Shown piece by piece: positions 10,106-21,100 of a stretch of 35,775 nt of DNA. The notes below the pieces were generated by a model, which ran no database searches, was not told the DNA's origin, and was given only the letters and a program-made list of their open reading frames with translations. This DNA is from Entamoeba invadens IP1 (Eukaryota > Evosea > Mastigamoebida > Endamoebidae), in contig NW_004191750.1 in NCBI RefSeq assembly GCF_000330505.1, positions 89,897-125,671 of the forward strand, in the 5' to 3' direction. Position 1 is the stretch's first letter; each line of letters starts with the position of its first letter. The position numbers and the translations under genes were made by a program.

Positions 10106-10636
10106 ATGGCCCGTAATCGATATTTCAATCCCCTTCCAGAAAGCGACTTCAAATCTGTGTTGGCAGGTTTCTATTTGCAGATGGTTAACGAATTTGCGTC
10201 GTTTTCATTAAAGACAAGCAAAGGTGCTGCTTCAAATAATTTGTGTTTTCCACAGATCCTACATGTATGTTTCGATCAGACACCAAAAGAAAACAGCGAG
10301 GAAGAAATTAACGTGAATAACTATTTGAAAATGCGCATAGAAAATTATATTGACAAACAAAATATGACTTCATCGCAAATCAAGAGATTCAGAAAAGAAG
10401 AAACTCTCAAGTTGTTGGAAGACTTGATTTGGATTAATTCTTCTGGACAGTACAACAAAAAAGAAAAGAGTTTTACTTTTCTATTAAATGACCATGAAAA
10501 AAATGTCTATACGAACGGAGCTATAAAACAAATTGGAAAGGCAGTATTGAATAAAATTAAAGTCATGATGTCGACATCATTAAACAAACGAGTTATAATT
10601 GAAAAAAATCAACTCAACTTCACTTCGACGTTGTAA
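10106..10636 (+). CDS. Unrecognised Entamoeba-type protein, paralogous family member B
   Basis: 176 residues, the shortest of the three related proteins. It has the family's central acidic motif (NNYLKMRIENYIDKQ), the basic patch plus leucine helix (QIKRFRKEETLKLLEDLIWI) and the distal helix (AIKQIGKAVLNKIKVMM). The region corresponding to 'GF-x-x-x-S/T-K' in members A and C is altered here (SSGQYNKKEKSFTF). No signal peptide, membrane segment or known catalytic motif is present. It lies alone between long spacers with its own TATA box. Function is unknown; a nucleic-acid-binding role would be guesswork based on the basic patch. Confidence 0.75.
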   Translation: MARNRYFNPLPESDFKSVLAGFYLQMVNEFASFSLKTSKGAASNNLCFPQILHVCFDQTPKENSEEEINVNNYLKMRIENYIDKQNMTSSQIKRFRKEETLKLLEDLIWINSSGQYNKKEKSFTFLLNDHEKNVYTNGAIKQIGKAVLNKIKVMMSTSLNKRVIIEKNQLNFTSTL

Positions 10637-11348
10637 CAACATACCTTTAATACCTAAAGGTATAAAATGTAAAAAGAACAAATGCCATTTTTAAATATTT
10701 TTGTTATTTGTGTGGCAATTCACATCAAGTATCAATTGCGATATAAATATTTTAAAAAAATTAATTTAAACCAATTACAATTTTATATAAAACATATTAA
10801 TATTAATAATTTCTTTTTTGTCGCAAAAATCAACTATTGCGATAAAAAAATAATTATAAATAACAAAATTTTCCTTTCAAATAGTTTTTTAATCCGTATT
10901 ATTTAATATACCATATTTTATTATTCGTCAAACCACAATAAAAAATTTGATTTAAAAAATGTTTGTATTAAACAATTAATAAACAAACTATATTTTTACT
11001 ATAAAAGAAACAATTTTTTTATTATTAATTATTTGATCTAATTTGATAAAAACCCCAAAACCAACAAATAAAAATGAGGAATTAGCTAAACATACTTTTT
11101 TAATTTATTTTTCAAACTATTTACGTAGTTTGACTGTTTCTTTCCGCTACAAGAAGACACTTCACAATTTGAAAATCGTTTATTGAACAAATCATTTTTC
11201 TTCTGTTTTTACTCAGAAGAAAAAAATGTAATAAACAATGTGAACGATTTAAAAATTTGGTAAAGAACAGTTTGTCGAAATTTGTTCCCAAAAAAATGGA
11301 AAAACTCAAACGAAAAAAATCAACTAAAAAATAATACAAGAAGTGTGC
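10637..11348. other. AT-rich spacer with a possible ORF relic next to the helicase gene
   Basis: About 0.7 kb. TGTCGCAA and TTGCGATA half-sites lie near 10819-10846. From about 11150 to 11334 plus-strand patches read as a hydrophobic stretch followed by a lysine-rich tail (MEKLKRKKSTKK) ending in TAA at 11332-11334, only 14 bp before the helicase ATG. It is interrupted by frame changes, so I treat it as a likely relic. Confidence 0.35.
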
Positions 11349-14300
11349 ATGTCTGTTTCAAGCACATGGAATTCAAACCAAAATATGAATTCCGAATTCA
11401 TTAAAACGCCCATTAAATTACGCACAAAACCATCAAACAAGAGTTCTCCCAAGTCTTCGATGGTCACAAGTCTTTCCGACTTATCACAAATTTCGAACAT
11501 CACAAATGTTTCCAACTCGACTTTTTCCCGATTTAGTTCCTCAACACGTCTTCCAAATGTCAAGCGACAAATTTTGACTTCGACAAATTCGTATGTTTCT
11601 CCGCTTCTTTCAAAGTGTCTCACTCCGGTCATTTCCAAGGAGAATTCCCTCTTTCATGTCAACACGCTTCCTCGCAGTTCCGAAGTGACTCTTCCAAAGG
11701 GGATGAAGTTCAAAAGTGACTACTCCCCTTCTAAAACAGACCAAATCATCCACTACGTCCACATCGACTCAATCGCAAATTTCTACAAGTCCAAAGGAAT
11801 ATTAAAACTTTTTCCTTGGCAAGTCGAGTGTCTTGAGAAGAGTGAAGTTCTTGCTGGAAAGCGGAATTTCGTGTACTCTGCGCCGACGTCTGCGGGGAAG
11901 ACTTTAGTCAGCGAGATGTTGATGGTCCATCGCTATTGCCAAACGCAACGGAAGACGATCTATATAGTCCCCTATGTTTCTCTTGGTAACGAGAAGGCAA
12001 AGTACTTCGCCGAGCTCTTTGCGAGTACCCGCAATGTCGTTTGCGGGTTCTTCCAGTCCCGTCCGATTCACACGAATTTTGATATTGCTGTGTGCACCAT
12101 AGAGAAGGCGAATGCGTTAGTCAACAAGATGATACAAGACAAGACGTTTCAGAAAGTCGGGATGATAGTAGTAGATGAGATCCACATGCTTGCTGACAAG
12201 TCGCGTGGATACATATTAGAGACTCTTCTGAGTAAAGTGATGTATGTGGGGGGACACATTCAAGTCATAGGGATGAGTGCGACGGTTCCAGACATCCACG
12301 TCATTGGTATGTGGTTGAAAGCGGAGACGTATGTGTGTACGTATCGACCTGTAGAACTCACTGAGAACGTCGTGTGTGAAAATAAAGTGCTGAGTAAAAG
12401 TGGAGAAGTGTTAAAAACACTGTGTGGAGGGGGTGAGGTGAACCAAATCGTTGAATTGATTTTAGAAGTGAGTGAAGGAGGGAAAGGGGTGTTGTGTTTC
12501 TGCTCTTCGAAATATGGATGTGAGAAGATGGGGAAGGACATTGTTGCGAATTTGAAGAAGCGCAAGAAGGGTGGCTTTGGATTGAATGAGGACATCGAAA
12601 CGCTCAGAGAGTTGATGGTTGAAGAACTGCGGACGAATGTGAATGGCAGCGACGAGGAGTTATTGAAATGTGTGAGGTGTGGATTAGCATATCACCATAG
12701 TGGCATAACACAGGAAGAGCGCGAGATACTTGAAAAGGGGTTTCGGGAGGGTGTTTTGAGTTTAATAATAGCGACGAGTACGTTGGCTGTTGGAGTTAAT
12801 TTGCCTGCGAGTCGTGTGATCTTCAATCGGCCGTATATTGGCATTGACTTTTTGGATGTTGGGAGGTACCGACAGATGTGTGGGAGAGCTGGGAGATTAG
12901 GGTTTGACACGAAAGGGGAGAGTTATTTGTTTGTGAAGGTGAATGAGAAGAAGAAAGTGCTAGAGATGGTGAATGCGGTACTTCCGCCGTTGCAAGAGAG
13001 TGTGATGGAGAATGAGACGAGTAAGATGTCACAAAGTATCTTAGAGGGAGTTGAAGATAAGATGATTGCGACTGAGATTGATATGGAGAAGTACTGTCGG
13101 TGTAGCATATATACCGTGTCTGACAATCCGGAGACTGTGGAATACACACAACACAACAGAGAGATAATCAACAATGCTATTCAGATACTCATGGGGAGTC
13201 TAATGGTTGAGGAGAGTATGAATGCGTGTGGAGAGAAAGTCTATGTGACGACACAATTTGGGAAAGCAACAGTCAACAGTGGTATTGGGATGGACGATGC
13301 GCTGCGCGTCTACAGCGACTTGAATGAAGCGAAAAAGAAGATTCATGCGGACAGCGAGTTGCAAGTGTTGTATTTAGTGTCTGCTATTAACACGTCGAGC
13401 GAAGTTGATTGGGACGTCTTCGAGAGGAAGTATGAGGAATTGAATGAGACGGATCGAGAGATATTCAATGAACTTAAAATTGATGTGATGTTTGTTCGCG
13501 AGATGCAGAGCAAGAAGAAGACGAAGGAGGATGTGAAATTGCGGAAGCACCAAATGGCGTATTGTGCGCTGGTGCTGAACGACTTGATTAAAGAGCGCGA
13601 CATTAGCGAAGTTACTAAAGAGTATAACATTGCACGAGGACATCTTCAGGCATTACAGACAAACACTGCGGCGTCTGCGAATATCATAGCGCAGTTTTGT
13701 GTTCAATTAGGGTGGGATATGATGTATGCGGTGTTTGCTGCGATTGTTGATCGACTGAATTATGGGGTGAGAAGAGAGTTAGTCGACTTGACACGAATAG
13801 AAGGAGTGAAAGGGAGACGAGCGAGAGAATTGTATAAGTGGGGATTGAGGAGTGTCGATGATGTAGCTGACGCAACAGTGGACCGAGTGACGGACATCCT
13901 CCAGAGGATGAGAAGACCTGTTGAAAAGAATGGGTATGTAGGGGGGGTCATGGGACAGAAGGTTGATGCTGGAGTGGCGCGGAAGATCATTAGGAATGCA
14001 AGAGAACTCACTGGGAAATTGAGTGCCGCGGAGAAGGTAGCCGTTGCGATACAAAGTGGGGTGAGGAATGGGATAGTGAGGAGTGCGTCTGCGATGGAAC
14101 AAGAGATGTCGATACATTACATTGGAAATGTTTGCCATCCTGAAGATGAGAAGAGTGTTGAGAGAGTTATACATCTCTTGAGAGAAGAGAGAGAAGTTGG
14201 GTGTTTTTTGAAGATAATAGGAGAGGGAGAGTCTTTTGTAGTTGGAGGAGTCGAGTATTTCAAGGAAGAGTATGTTGAAGGTGTAGCTGTGGGGATGTTG

Positions 14301-14789
14301 CACGAGATGTATTACATCAAATACCACAAAAGGTGCTGTGGTGATTGTGTGCTGAGGAAAGTAATAATTCCCGAATTGATTGGGAATGGGGAAAGGAAGT
14401 GGAAATTGAAGATGTTCAATTTTAAAAAGAACTTTGGGTACTTGAAAGAGGGAGCCGAGGTCTATGACGAAGACAAAGTCGAAGATGTTTTGAGAGAGTA
14501 TTCTGCAGTGTTAGGGAACCAAGTTGAAGTGAGAGGTGGAGAAGAAGTCACGATCCAAGATGTTGCGGAAGGATATATGGGACAGGTCGGGAAGCTGATA
14601 CCTACAGTTCAAATTGAGAATTTGAAGGAAGTGAGGAAAATAGCGAGGTCAGAGATAGTAGACGACTGTTATATCAATCAGATATTCGAGGCGTGTAACA
14701 ATTGTTTGCTTGTTGTTGCATTGTCGAAGGTGTTCCAGAACGAGTTAAAGAAAATGATTGAAGAAATTAAAAACAAAAGCAATGAATGA
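11349..14789 (+). CDS. HELQ/POLQ-type superfamily 2 DNA helicase
   Basis: 1146 residues from the first ATG; the open frame extends two codons further upstream to a GTG that I do not use. The ATP-dependent 3'-5' helicase core is clear: Walker A APTSAGKT near 178, DEIH near 276, SAT near 310, YHHSGI near 448, an ATSTLAVGVNLPA segment near 474 and motif VI QMCGRAGR near 509. After a winged-helix-like region comes a Hel308-type helix-hairpin-helix (VRRELVDLTRIEGVKGRRAR, about 807-826). The family works in replication-fork and interstrand-crosslink repair or end joining. No polymerase domain follows, so it is either HELQ or a polymerase-less POLQ helicase. The last ~240 residues are unfamiliar and include HKRCCGDC. 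The N-terminal ~115 residues are Ser/Thr-rich and probably disordered. Confidence 0.93.
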   Translation: MSVSSTWNSNQNMNSEFIKTPIKLRTKPSNKSSPKSSMVTSLSDLSQISNITNVSNSTFSRFSSSTRLPNVKRQILTSTNSYVSPLLSKCLTPVISKENSLFHVNTLPRSSEVTLPKGMKFKSDYSPSKTDQIIHYVHIDSIANFYKSKGILKLFPWQVECLEKSEVLAGKRNFVYSAPTSAGKTLVSEMLMVHRYCQTQRKTIYIVPYVSLGNEKAKYFAELFASTRNVVCGFFQSRPIHTNFDIAVCTIEKANALVNKMIQDKTFQKVGMIVVDEIHMLADKSRGYILETLLSKVMYVGGHIQVIGMSATVPDIHVIGMWLKAETYVCTYRPVELTENVVCENKVLSKSGEVLKTLCGGGEVNQIVELILEVSEGGKGVLCFCSSKYGCEKMGKDIVANLKKRKKGGFGLNEDIETLRELMVEELRTNVNGSDEELLKCVRCGLAYHHSGITQEEREILEKGFREGVLSLIIATSTLAVGVNLPASRVIFNRPYIGIDFLDVGRYRQMCGRAGRLGFDTKGESYLFVKVNEKKKVLEMVNAVLPPLQESVMENETSKMSQSILEGVEDKMIATEIDMEKYCRCSIYTVSDNPETVEYTQHNREIINNAIQILMGSLMVEESMNACGEKVYVTTQFGKATVNSGIGMDDALRVYSDLNEAKKKIHADSELQVLYLVSAINTSSEVDWDVFERKYEELNETDREIFNELKIDVMFVREMQSKKKTKEDVKLRKHQMAYCALVLNDLIKERDISEVTKEYNIARGHLQALQTNTAASANIIAQFCVQLGWDMMYAVFAAIVDRLNYGVRRELVDLTRIEGVKGRRARELYKWGLRSVDDVADATVDRVTDILQRMRRPVEKNGYVGGVMGQKVDAGVARKIIRNARELTGKLSAAEKVAVAIQSGVRNGIVRSASAMEQEMSIHYIGNVCHPEDEKSVERVIHLLREEREVGCFLKIIGEGESFVVGGVEYFKEEYVEGVAVGMLHEMYYIKYHKRCCGDCVLRKVIIPELIGNGERKWKLKMFNFKKNFGYLKEGAEVYDEDKVEDVLREYSAVLGNQVEVRGGEEVTIQDVAEGYMGQVGKLIPTVQIENLKEVRKIARSEIVDDCYINQIFEACNNCLLVVALSKVFQNELKKMIEEIKNKSNE

Positions 14790-14892
14790 GCGACTTATGT
14801 GTATGTTTAACTGTGTTGATTATAGAACTATAATTATTAATTCTTTATTAATATCATTAACTATTTTTTTTATAATTGTTTTATGATAGTTA
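14790..14892. other. 3' flank of the helicase gene
   Basis: A short AT-rich stretch between the helicase stop codon and the left terminal repeat of the 1459-bp element. Nothing else is seen. Confidence 0.4.
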
Positions 14893-16351
14893 AAGAGTGT
14901 TAACGTGATAGGGCGTATCCACACGGAAATTGTGAATCCCTGCGGATTGGAATATTTTGTGTGGATAGCCTCTTATTTTTTTGTCGAAAAAACCCAAATA
15001 TCCGTTTTAAACCATATGTTATGATTTTTAAAACTAATAATTGTTACTTATAATCATTTATAGGACAAAAATGATACACAAACATAAATACCCCCATAAG
15101 GAGTATTTCCAATATTTGCAATAATTTCATAGTAAGAAAAAACGCTATTTTCAGCCTTTTTTGAAGTGGTAAAATAAGAATAGATCAAAATGAACAAATA
15201 AAATAACTAACAAAATTTACGTGTATTATCCCGTTTATTTGATATATGTAACACTATTTTTTTCGTTTTTTTAATTGAAAAAACATTTCAAAAGCGATTA
15301 ATGGGATTATTATTTGGGGAAATTCCCGTTTTTTGCATTAAAAAATATTTAATTTTAATATCAATTAACAAATATATTATTTTTTTTTGTTAATCGTGGC
15401 TCAAAAATGCATTTATCATCACTTTTTACTAATAGTATTGTAATTTATATAAACACTCCATTAGTTTATTATTTTAATAATAATATTTGGGAATTGAAAT
15501 ATGTTAAATAATGATTTTTGTTGGCGCAAATTATACGTATAAAAAAGGGTTTTACATCCTAAATTATATTCTGGTTTTGTTGAAAATGTTAAAGACAAAG
15601 GTTTTATGTCTAAACTAAACTATTAATTGATAACAATAAATTATATTACAATAGTACATTATTTATTAACATAAAAATGACAGAATAATCACAAAACAAA
15701 TTCTATTAACATAGTTAAATAAAATGTAATTTTTACTATAAAAAAGTTAAAAAGTTAAATGGCAAATTACCACATTGTAACAATAAGTTATTATTTATGT
15801 TATTAAAAAATCATAACAATACCTATTAATTAAAATAGAAACATACGGCAAATACCAACAAAAACCATCAAAAAATACAAGTCATGTTACTCATTACATT
15901 TAACATGTAATAATAAAGATTGTCTATCTATATTTACCATCCACACCTTTTTAACCTATCCACAGTAAACTATGCGTTAGTATTTTATGACAAATTATAT
16001 GTTATTTTATAAATTATTCAATTTTAATAATTTTATTGATTAAATATAGTTTATACAATTAGTTAAATAAACTAAAGTTAATTAATAAAAAACTTTAGTC
16101 TTAAAATTTTTAACAAAATTGTTTTTTTTTGCGGCAAATTAATTGAAATGGTAAAAGTAAAAGATGACTTTGACTAAAAATAAAATTTGTTTTTTCTGTT
16201 TTAACTTTCAAAATAATCGCTTTTTTATGAATTCGGTCCAAAAAACGTATTTTTTGTAAACTCTTAGGCAAATTTTATATTAATTACGACAAAAATGTGT
16301 AAGATTTTCAAAGCCATTCACACAAAAGTGGTCTATCACGTTAACACTCTT
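14893..16351. mobile_element. 1459-bp non-coding element with 19-bp terminal inverted repeats
   Basis: AAGAGTGTTAACGTGATAG at 14893-14911 is repeated exactly in inverse at 16333-16351. The inner flanks are also loosely related (GTGTGAAT near the right end, TTGTGAAT near the left). The interior is AT-rich with no open frame over 60 codons, which suggests a non-autonomous or gutted DNA transposon. I cannot find a clear target duplication; TA is present near both ends but is offset by one base. The superfamily is not assigned. Confidence 0.65.
14912..14970. repeat. Nested stem-loop at the left end of the 1459-bp element
   Basis: GGCGTATCCACAC near 14912 pairs with GTGTGGATAGCC near 14959. Inside it GAATCC pairs with GGATT around a CTGC loop. 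This is the most G+C-rich part of the spacer and could fold as DNA cruciform or RNA. Confidence 0.5.
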
Positions 16352-17326
16352 AAAAGTGAAGTAGGTAATTAAGAATAGTTAAAATATTAATAATATAACT
16401 ATTGAAAAAAAGAGTTGAGAAAAAGTTCCTCATTGACAATTGTTAACTATATCTAATCACAATTTATATTATTTGAAACTACCTCCAAATGTTTTTTTGG
16501 AATTTAAAAAAATGGAAAATTTTTTAGTTAATTTGCCATATTTGTAACTAAAATAATGACCATAGTTGTAATTTATTTTTGTGGTAAAAAAACAACCAAG
16601 AAAATTCCAGTTTTGTGGTCTGTTTTTTTATGAAATGATTTTAATAAATTGTTCAATAAAAATAAAGTTAACTTTTGTAATTATGAACTCTTATTTATTT
16701 AATAAAATATTATATATTTTTACAATAATAATATTAAAAAAAATACTAACAATAAAAATTGATATTTGAGTTTAAAAAATCTGGTTTGTTTCTAAAAATA
16801 TTAAACATTGTTTTTCATTTTTTAATTTAGTGTTAATTAAAAAACAGTTGGCATTTTTACATTAATAAATCCACGAAGTTATATTTTGTATTAAATATGT
16901 AGATGATTGGTAAATTCTTGTTAATATATTTATTGATTTAGTAATTTTTTAGTAAATCACAAAATGTAAATGTAATTAAACAAAGTATTATAATTATTAT
17001 AAAATACTAATACATATAATTTTAAAAAATATAAACACAAAACATAAACATTTCACATTATTAAAATTTTTTTTAAAAAAAATTAAATTAAAAATAATTA
17101 CCATAATAATTAATTAATGAAAAACCTCAATTATACCCCCGCAATATCAATGAATTTTTGTGCCTTCTTCAAGTATTTAAAAGTGATAATTAAAATTTGG
17201 ATAATTAACTAAAGTAAAAATGTACCATTTGGCTGAAACATAAAAACATCACACATGTTGAAATGCCAAATCCTCAAAACAACGGAGTGGATATATAAAG
17301 AGCACTCAAATTTGATTATACAAACA
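16352..17326. other. AT-rich spacer upstream of the RRM gene
   Basis: About 1 kb. A 62-codon open frame near 16581 has A+T-driven composition (many Ile, Lys, Leu) and no coding character. Apart from the RRM promoter at its right end I see nothing. Confidence 0.45.
17292..17300 (+). promoter_or_regulatory. TATA-like box of the RRM gene
   Basis: TATATAAAG starts 35 bp upstream of the ATG at 17327. This spacing is what decides the start over the in-frame ATG 24 codons upstream. Confidence 0.5.
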
Positions 17327-17674
17327 ATGTCTTCGCACCACATTTGTAACACGTTACCAACGACAACACACTTCCACGGAGTGATGAGAATCACAAAGAA
17401 GAACGCGCTCTTGAACAAAATTGCGACAAAGCCGTCAAAGCTGAGACAAGACCTCCAAATCAATGAAGAGCAAAACGTTATTCAACTTAAAAGGGTTTCT
17501 GTTATCCACACATCCGATTCGATCGCTAAGTACTTTAGTAAGTTTGGGAAGGTCGTTCAGGTGAAGCTTTCAAAGTCTTCAAGTATCTCTCAAATCGGCT
17601 TTGTCACTTTCGAGAAGAAAGAAAGCTTGGCCCATGCACTGGCGGCGAAACCGCCACATGGAGTTGTGTTCTAA
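17327..17674 (+). CDS. Small single-RRM RNA-binding protein
   Basis: 115 residues from the ATG placed by the TATA box; an upstream in-frame ATG at 17255 would add 24 residues but lies upstream of the TATA box. Residues about 51-115 form an RNA-recognition motif. It has the first strand IQLKRVSVIHT, the helix IAKYFSKFGKVVQVKL and an RNP1-like strand QIGFVTFE at 89-96, followed by the second helix (ESLAHALAAK). The RNP2 strand is poorly conserved, lacking the usual aromatic residue. The domain ends at the stop codon (PPHGVVF), about 10 residues shorter than usual. The N-terminal half is basic with no known domain. It probably acts in mRNA handling, but the target is unknown. Confidence 0.8.
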   Translation: MSSHHICNTLPTTTHFHGVMRITKKNALLNKIATKPSKLRQDLQINEEQNVIQLKRVSVIHTSDSIAKYFSKFGKVVQVKLSKSSSISQIGFVTFEKKESLAHALAAKPPHGVVF

Positions 17675-18002
17675 AATAAGAACAACATATTCAACACTGA
17701 ATTCTTTGTATTAATTAATTTATTATTAAAATTACTATTTTTTATGGAATTATAATATTAATTATAATTAGTTAAACATATAGTTACTCTATTTGATACA
17801 GAACTTATATAGGTCTTTTTTAATTAATTTGAACCAATTTATAGTTATATAATATATAATTATTTTTTAATTATGATAATAGTTTTTATTAATTAATTAA
17901 GAATTAATCATAAAAGTTTTGTATATAATAGAGAAAACACGTTTTATATATAGAATTGATGACGTAACAAAAAATACAAAGAATTAGTTTGAAACTATAA
18001 AC
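17675..18002. other. AT-rich spacer up to the assembly gap
   Basis: About 330 bp, 3' of the RRM gene. The right end may contain the 3' flank of the THADA-like gene. No feature is seen. Confidence 0.4.
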
Positions 18003-18102
18003 NNNNNNNNNNNNNNNNNNNNNNNNNNNNNNNNNNNNNNNNNNNNNNNNNNNNNNNNNNNNNNNNNNNNNNNNNNNNNNNNNNNNNNNNNNNNNNNNNN
18101 NN
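18003..18102. other. Assembly gap of 100 N
   Basis: Exactly 100 N, a conventional size for a gap of unknown length. It interrupts the last known exon of the THADA-like gene. Confidence 0.98.
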
Positions 18103-21100
18103 GTGTATTTTCATCAAGCTCTTCAAACATCTCTTCTTTGAGTAACACATGGCAAACGCCATATCCACTTTCTTCTGTTTCTTCATGTAAACTGTAATGT
18201 TATTTATTATTAATATCGAATAAAAGAGAAACAATACGAGTTGCATTGATGAGATAAAACAAACAGTAATTTGACCAAATGAAATACATCCAAATTTGTT
18301 CCAAATACTTGGTTATATGCCAAACAAATATCTAAAGCGTTTTCATTGTTCAAGAGTGCGTCGATGAGGCCTATCACATTTTCTTTCTTATTCTTCTCAA
18401 AGACATTTTTTAACGCAAAATTAAAATCGCATTTATCAAGTCTTGAAAAATCGCACGTATTCTGGGTTTCAAGTCTCAGCACCACTCCAAGACCAGTTCT
18501 TGTCAACAATGGTTCACTCTGAATTAAAGTTTTAATTTGAGAAACTATTGAAGAACTATTTTCCAGCACAAGAGAAGGGTACTGTACTAAAATAGTTCTC
18601 ATGGTACGCAGAACACAGAGAATATGAGGAACTGATTGTGTTAGAAGCTTTTCACATTGCTTGAAAACCATTTTTGGATCGACTTGTTGTGGGTGTTCCT
18701 CACAAAATGCAAGTGCACTTTCTCTCACTACAACATTTTCATGTAAAAGAAGATGTTGTAACTCAGACGGATCTTCAGCTTGTTTGTAACTCAAGAGACG
18801 AACGATTTTTAATGTATATGCGTCGTCTTCGGTAGCTCGAAATTGTGTGATTTTCGGTAACTTAAAGTGCAACGAATTCAACAAATTGAGAAACTGGAAA
18901 CATTCGTACGAATTTTCAGGCTTGAATTTTCGGATCTCTGAAATTTCGGTGTGAGTTAAGTGTATTCCATTGCGGACATATTTGTTGACAGCACACAAAA
19001 CAACTCCATTCACCTTTTCAATCAATTTTGGGATTATATTTCTAGTACAACATTTCACTATCCCTTCAGCAAGTATTTCCACATTCGGCGCATTCATTTC
19101 TTTCCAACATGTTTTGACCAATTCATTTTCAAGGGTTTTAACGTCTTCCAAAAAGTCGCTTTTTTGGTGTGTCGCAATTCTTTCACTTCTTTCAAACTCA
19201 CTTTCCTCTGGAATGTCATTGGTATTCAAAAAATCTAAATTTTCTAAAATCATTGATACTATAAATACCGCATTTCCTCCTTTGCGCAACCCTTCTATTA
19301 ATACCTTCAAAATGTTTCTGTGGTTTTCAGACAAATGCGTCAGATTATAATGCTCTTTTGTCGCAAAAACTCTTTTGATCAACGAAGAGACTAAAATTGA
19401 AGCAGAGTTCCTCACACTCCAATCGGGGTCGTCAATCATTTTAATACTCTTTTCAACGCAAATGGTCGGGAAAAACAAATCGAGTTCCTCAGCTATTTTT
19501 TGTGATTTAACCATTGCGCCTAAAATATTCATCGCATGAATAGAACTTTTTCCTTCATAACTATTTAACACTTTCACTACTTTTTCTAACAATGGCGGGC
19601 TCTGTGTTGGAGATCGAACACGTCGACACTCTTCATTCAATAACGAAACTAAATGATACGGAAGTCCAGCACTTCGTCTTGTGAACTTAACTTCCTTTTC
19701 AACATCGTCTAAAACCCTGTCAACCTCTTCGCCTAACCACTGGTCAGTACTCCATTCTAAACTCTTTTCAAGAGCCATCGACGCCCTCTCGAAAATCCCT
19801 CTATGGAGTGCGGTCCGAACTATTTTGGTTAAACACGTGACGCCACGCAAAAAGTCCTGTTTCGTTGAAACGGAAATGATCTCGGAAGCGACACGAACAC
19901 TCATCCAGCCACCAACTACCATTGACCGGTTACTCCCTTCTGGGGCCGGAAGAGTCAACAAAACGTCGCTTGATTCAACTACTTCAATAGCTGTTGTATA
20001 TCCCAACGATTCTTTGTGTAAGATTTGTAATATTCTGAAAAGTCCATATAAACAGTTTTTCTTGTATACTTCGCAATTGGTTGGCTTGATTTTTGTCGCA
20101 ATTTCTGAAATAATTTTGACTATCGCCTGAATTGCACTTTCTGGCGACTGCGACAAAAAGTTGACGTTAAGACTGTCTCCGTTTTCTAAAACCAGAAGTG
20201 GAGGTGTTTTGAGCTTCGTGAGCAGTGAAAAGTGTTGTGCCGCACAATCAGCTTCCGCGGCTCTGAGTGACAACAACATTTGTGGTTTGAAAATTTTTTT
20301 AATGACATCCAAATAACTTGATGAATGTGGCAAGATCAAGTCTGTGAAAGTATAAGCCAAAGATCTCAACTTATCTGTTCGACTCGCAAATGACCTAACC
20401 AACAAGTCAACAAAGACTTTCTGTGATAACTTTTGAACGACCACTGTGGCCAAATCCACTCGTTTGGTGGTTTTAAGTAAAGTAGCGAAAACTTGAAGGA
20501 AAAATGCGTCGACTTTTTCTGAAAATGGGGTTTCGATAATTTTGGCAATATGGTCGAAAATCGTCGAAACTTGTTCTTCAGTGCATCGGGTAATAAACTT
20601 TGGGAAAATCGATGCGATGCTTTGCGTTTCTTTTGTTGGACAGTCGCAAATTCCTTTTACAATTTCAATACTCATTTCAACTTCATAATTTGTCGCATTA
20701 ACTCGGGTTTGTTCGCTATGGAGTACAAAAATGACAACGACGTTGAAACTTTCCGAATTTGAATTTGTGAAGGCACTTGCGATGATGTCTTTGTCAATTC
20801 TTTCTAAAATCACATCACTTTCAACGTTATTTAACTTCGCTGTTGCTGCAGCCAAAAGTGGAGTTTTAATGTAAAACTGTTCCAAGTCGTCTTTGATGTT
20901 ATTGTATATAGCACTTGTCAACGCAAGACAGTCCAAATTCGTCTCCAGTAATGTACAAAAGTCCTCGAAAACTGCAATTTTGAGTCGAGTCAATTTGACC
21001 ATAAGTGCTATAGCAGAAGACCTAAAAGTAGTTTCTTTTATTGCGACAAAAATATTTGGAATTATTTGGTTTTTCATCGCAATAAAGTTGTCGACACATT

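Noticed and set aside
10682..10906. 74-codon plus-strand frame after family member B
   Set aside because: Low-complexity Asn/Ile/Lys composition; no coding character.
11343..11348. GTG as start of the helicase
   Set aside because: Nuclear Entamoeba genes start with ATG; the first ATG is at 11349. The same reasoning removes TTG/GTG starts for the RasGEF and RasGAP frames.
13779..14327. 182-codon open frame on the minus strand
   Set aside because: It lies antisense to the helicase CDS and has the Ser/Pro/His-rich composition of an antisense shadow.
16581..16769. 62-codon plus-strand frame
   Set aside because: Ile/Lys/Leu-rich sequence typical of random AT DNA, no promoter and no conserved-looking feature.
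19681..20130. 149-codon open frame on the plus strand
   Set aside because: Antisense to the THADA-like gene, whose conserved motifs fix the minus strand as coding.
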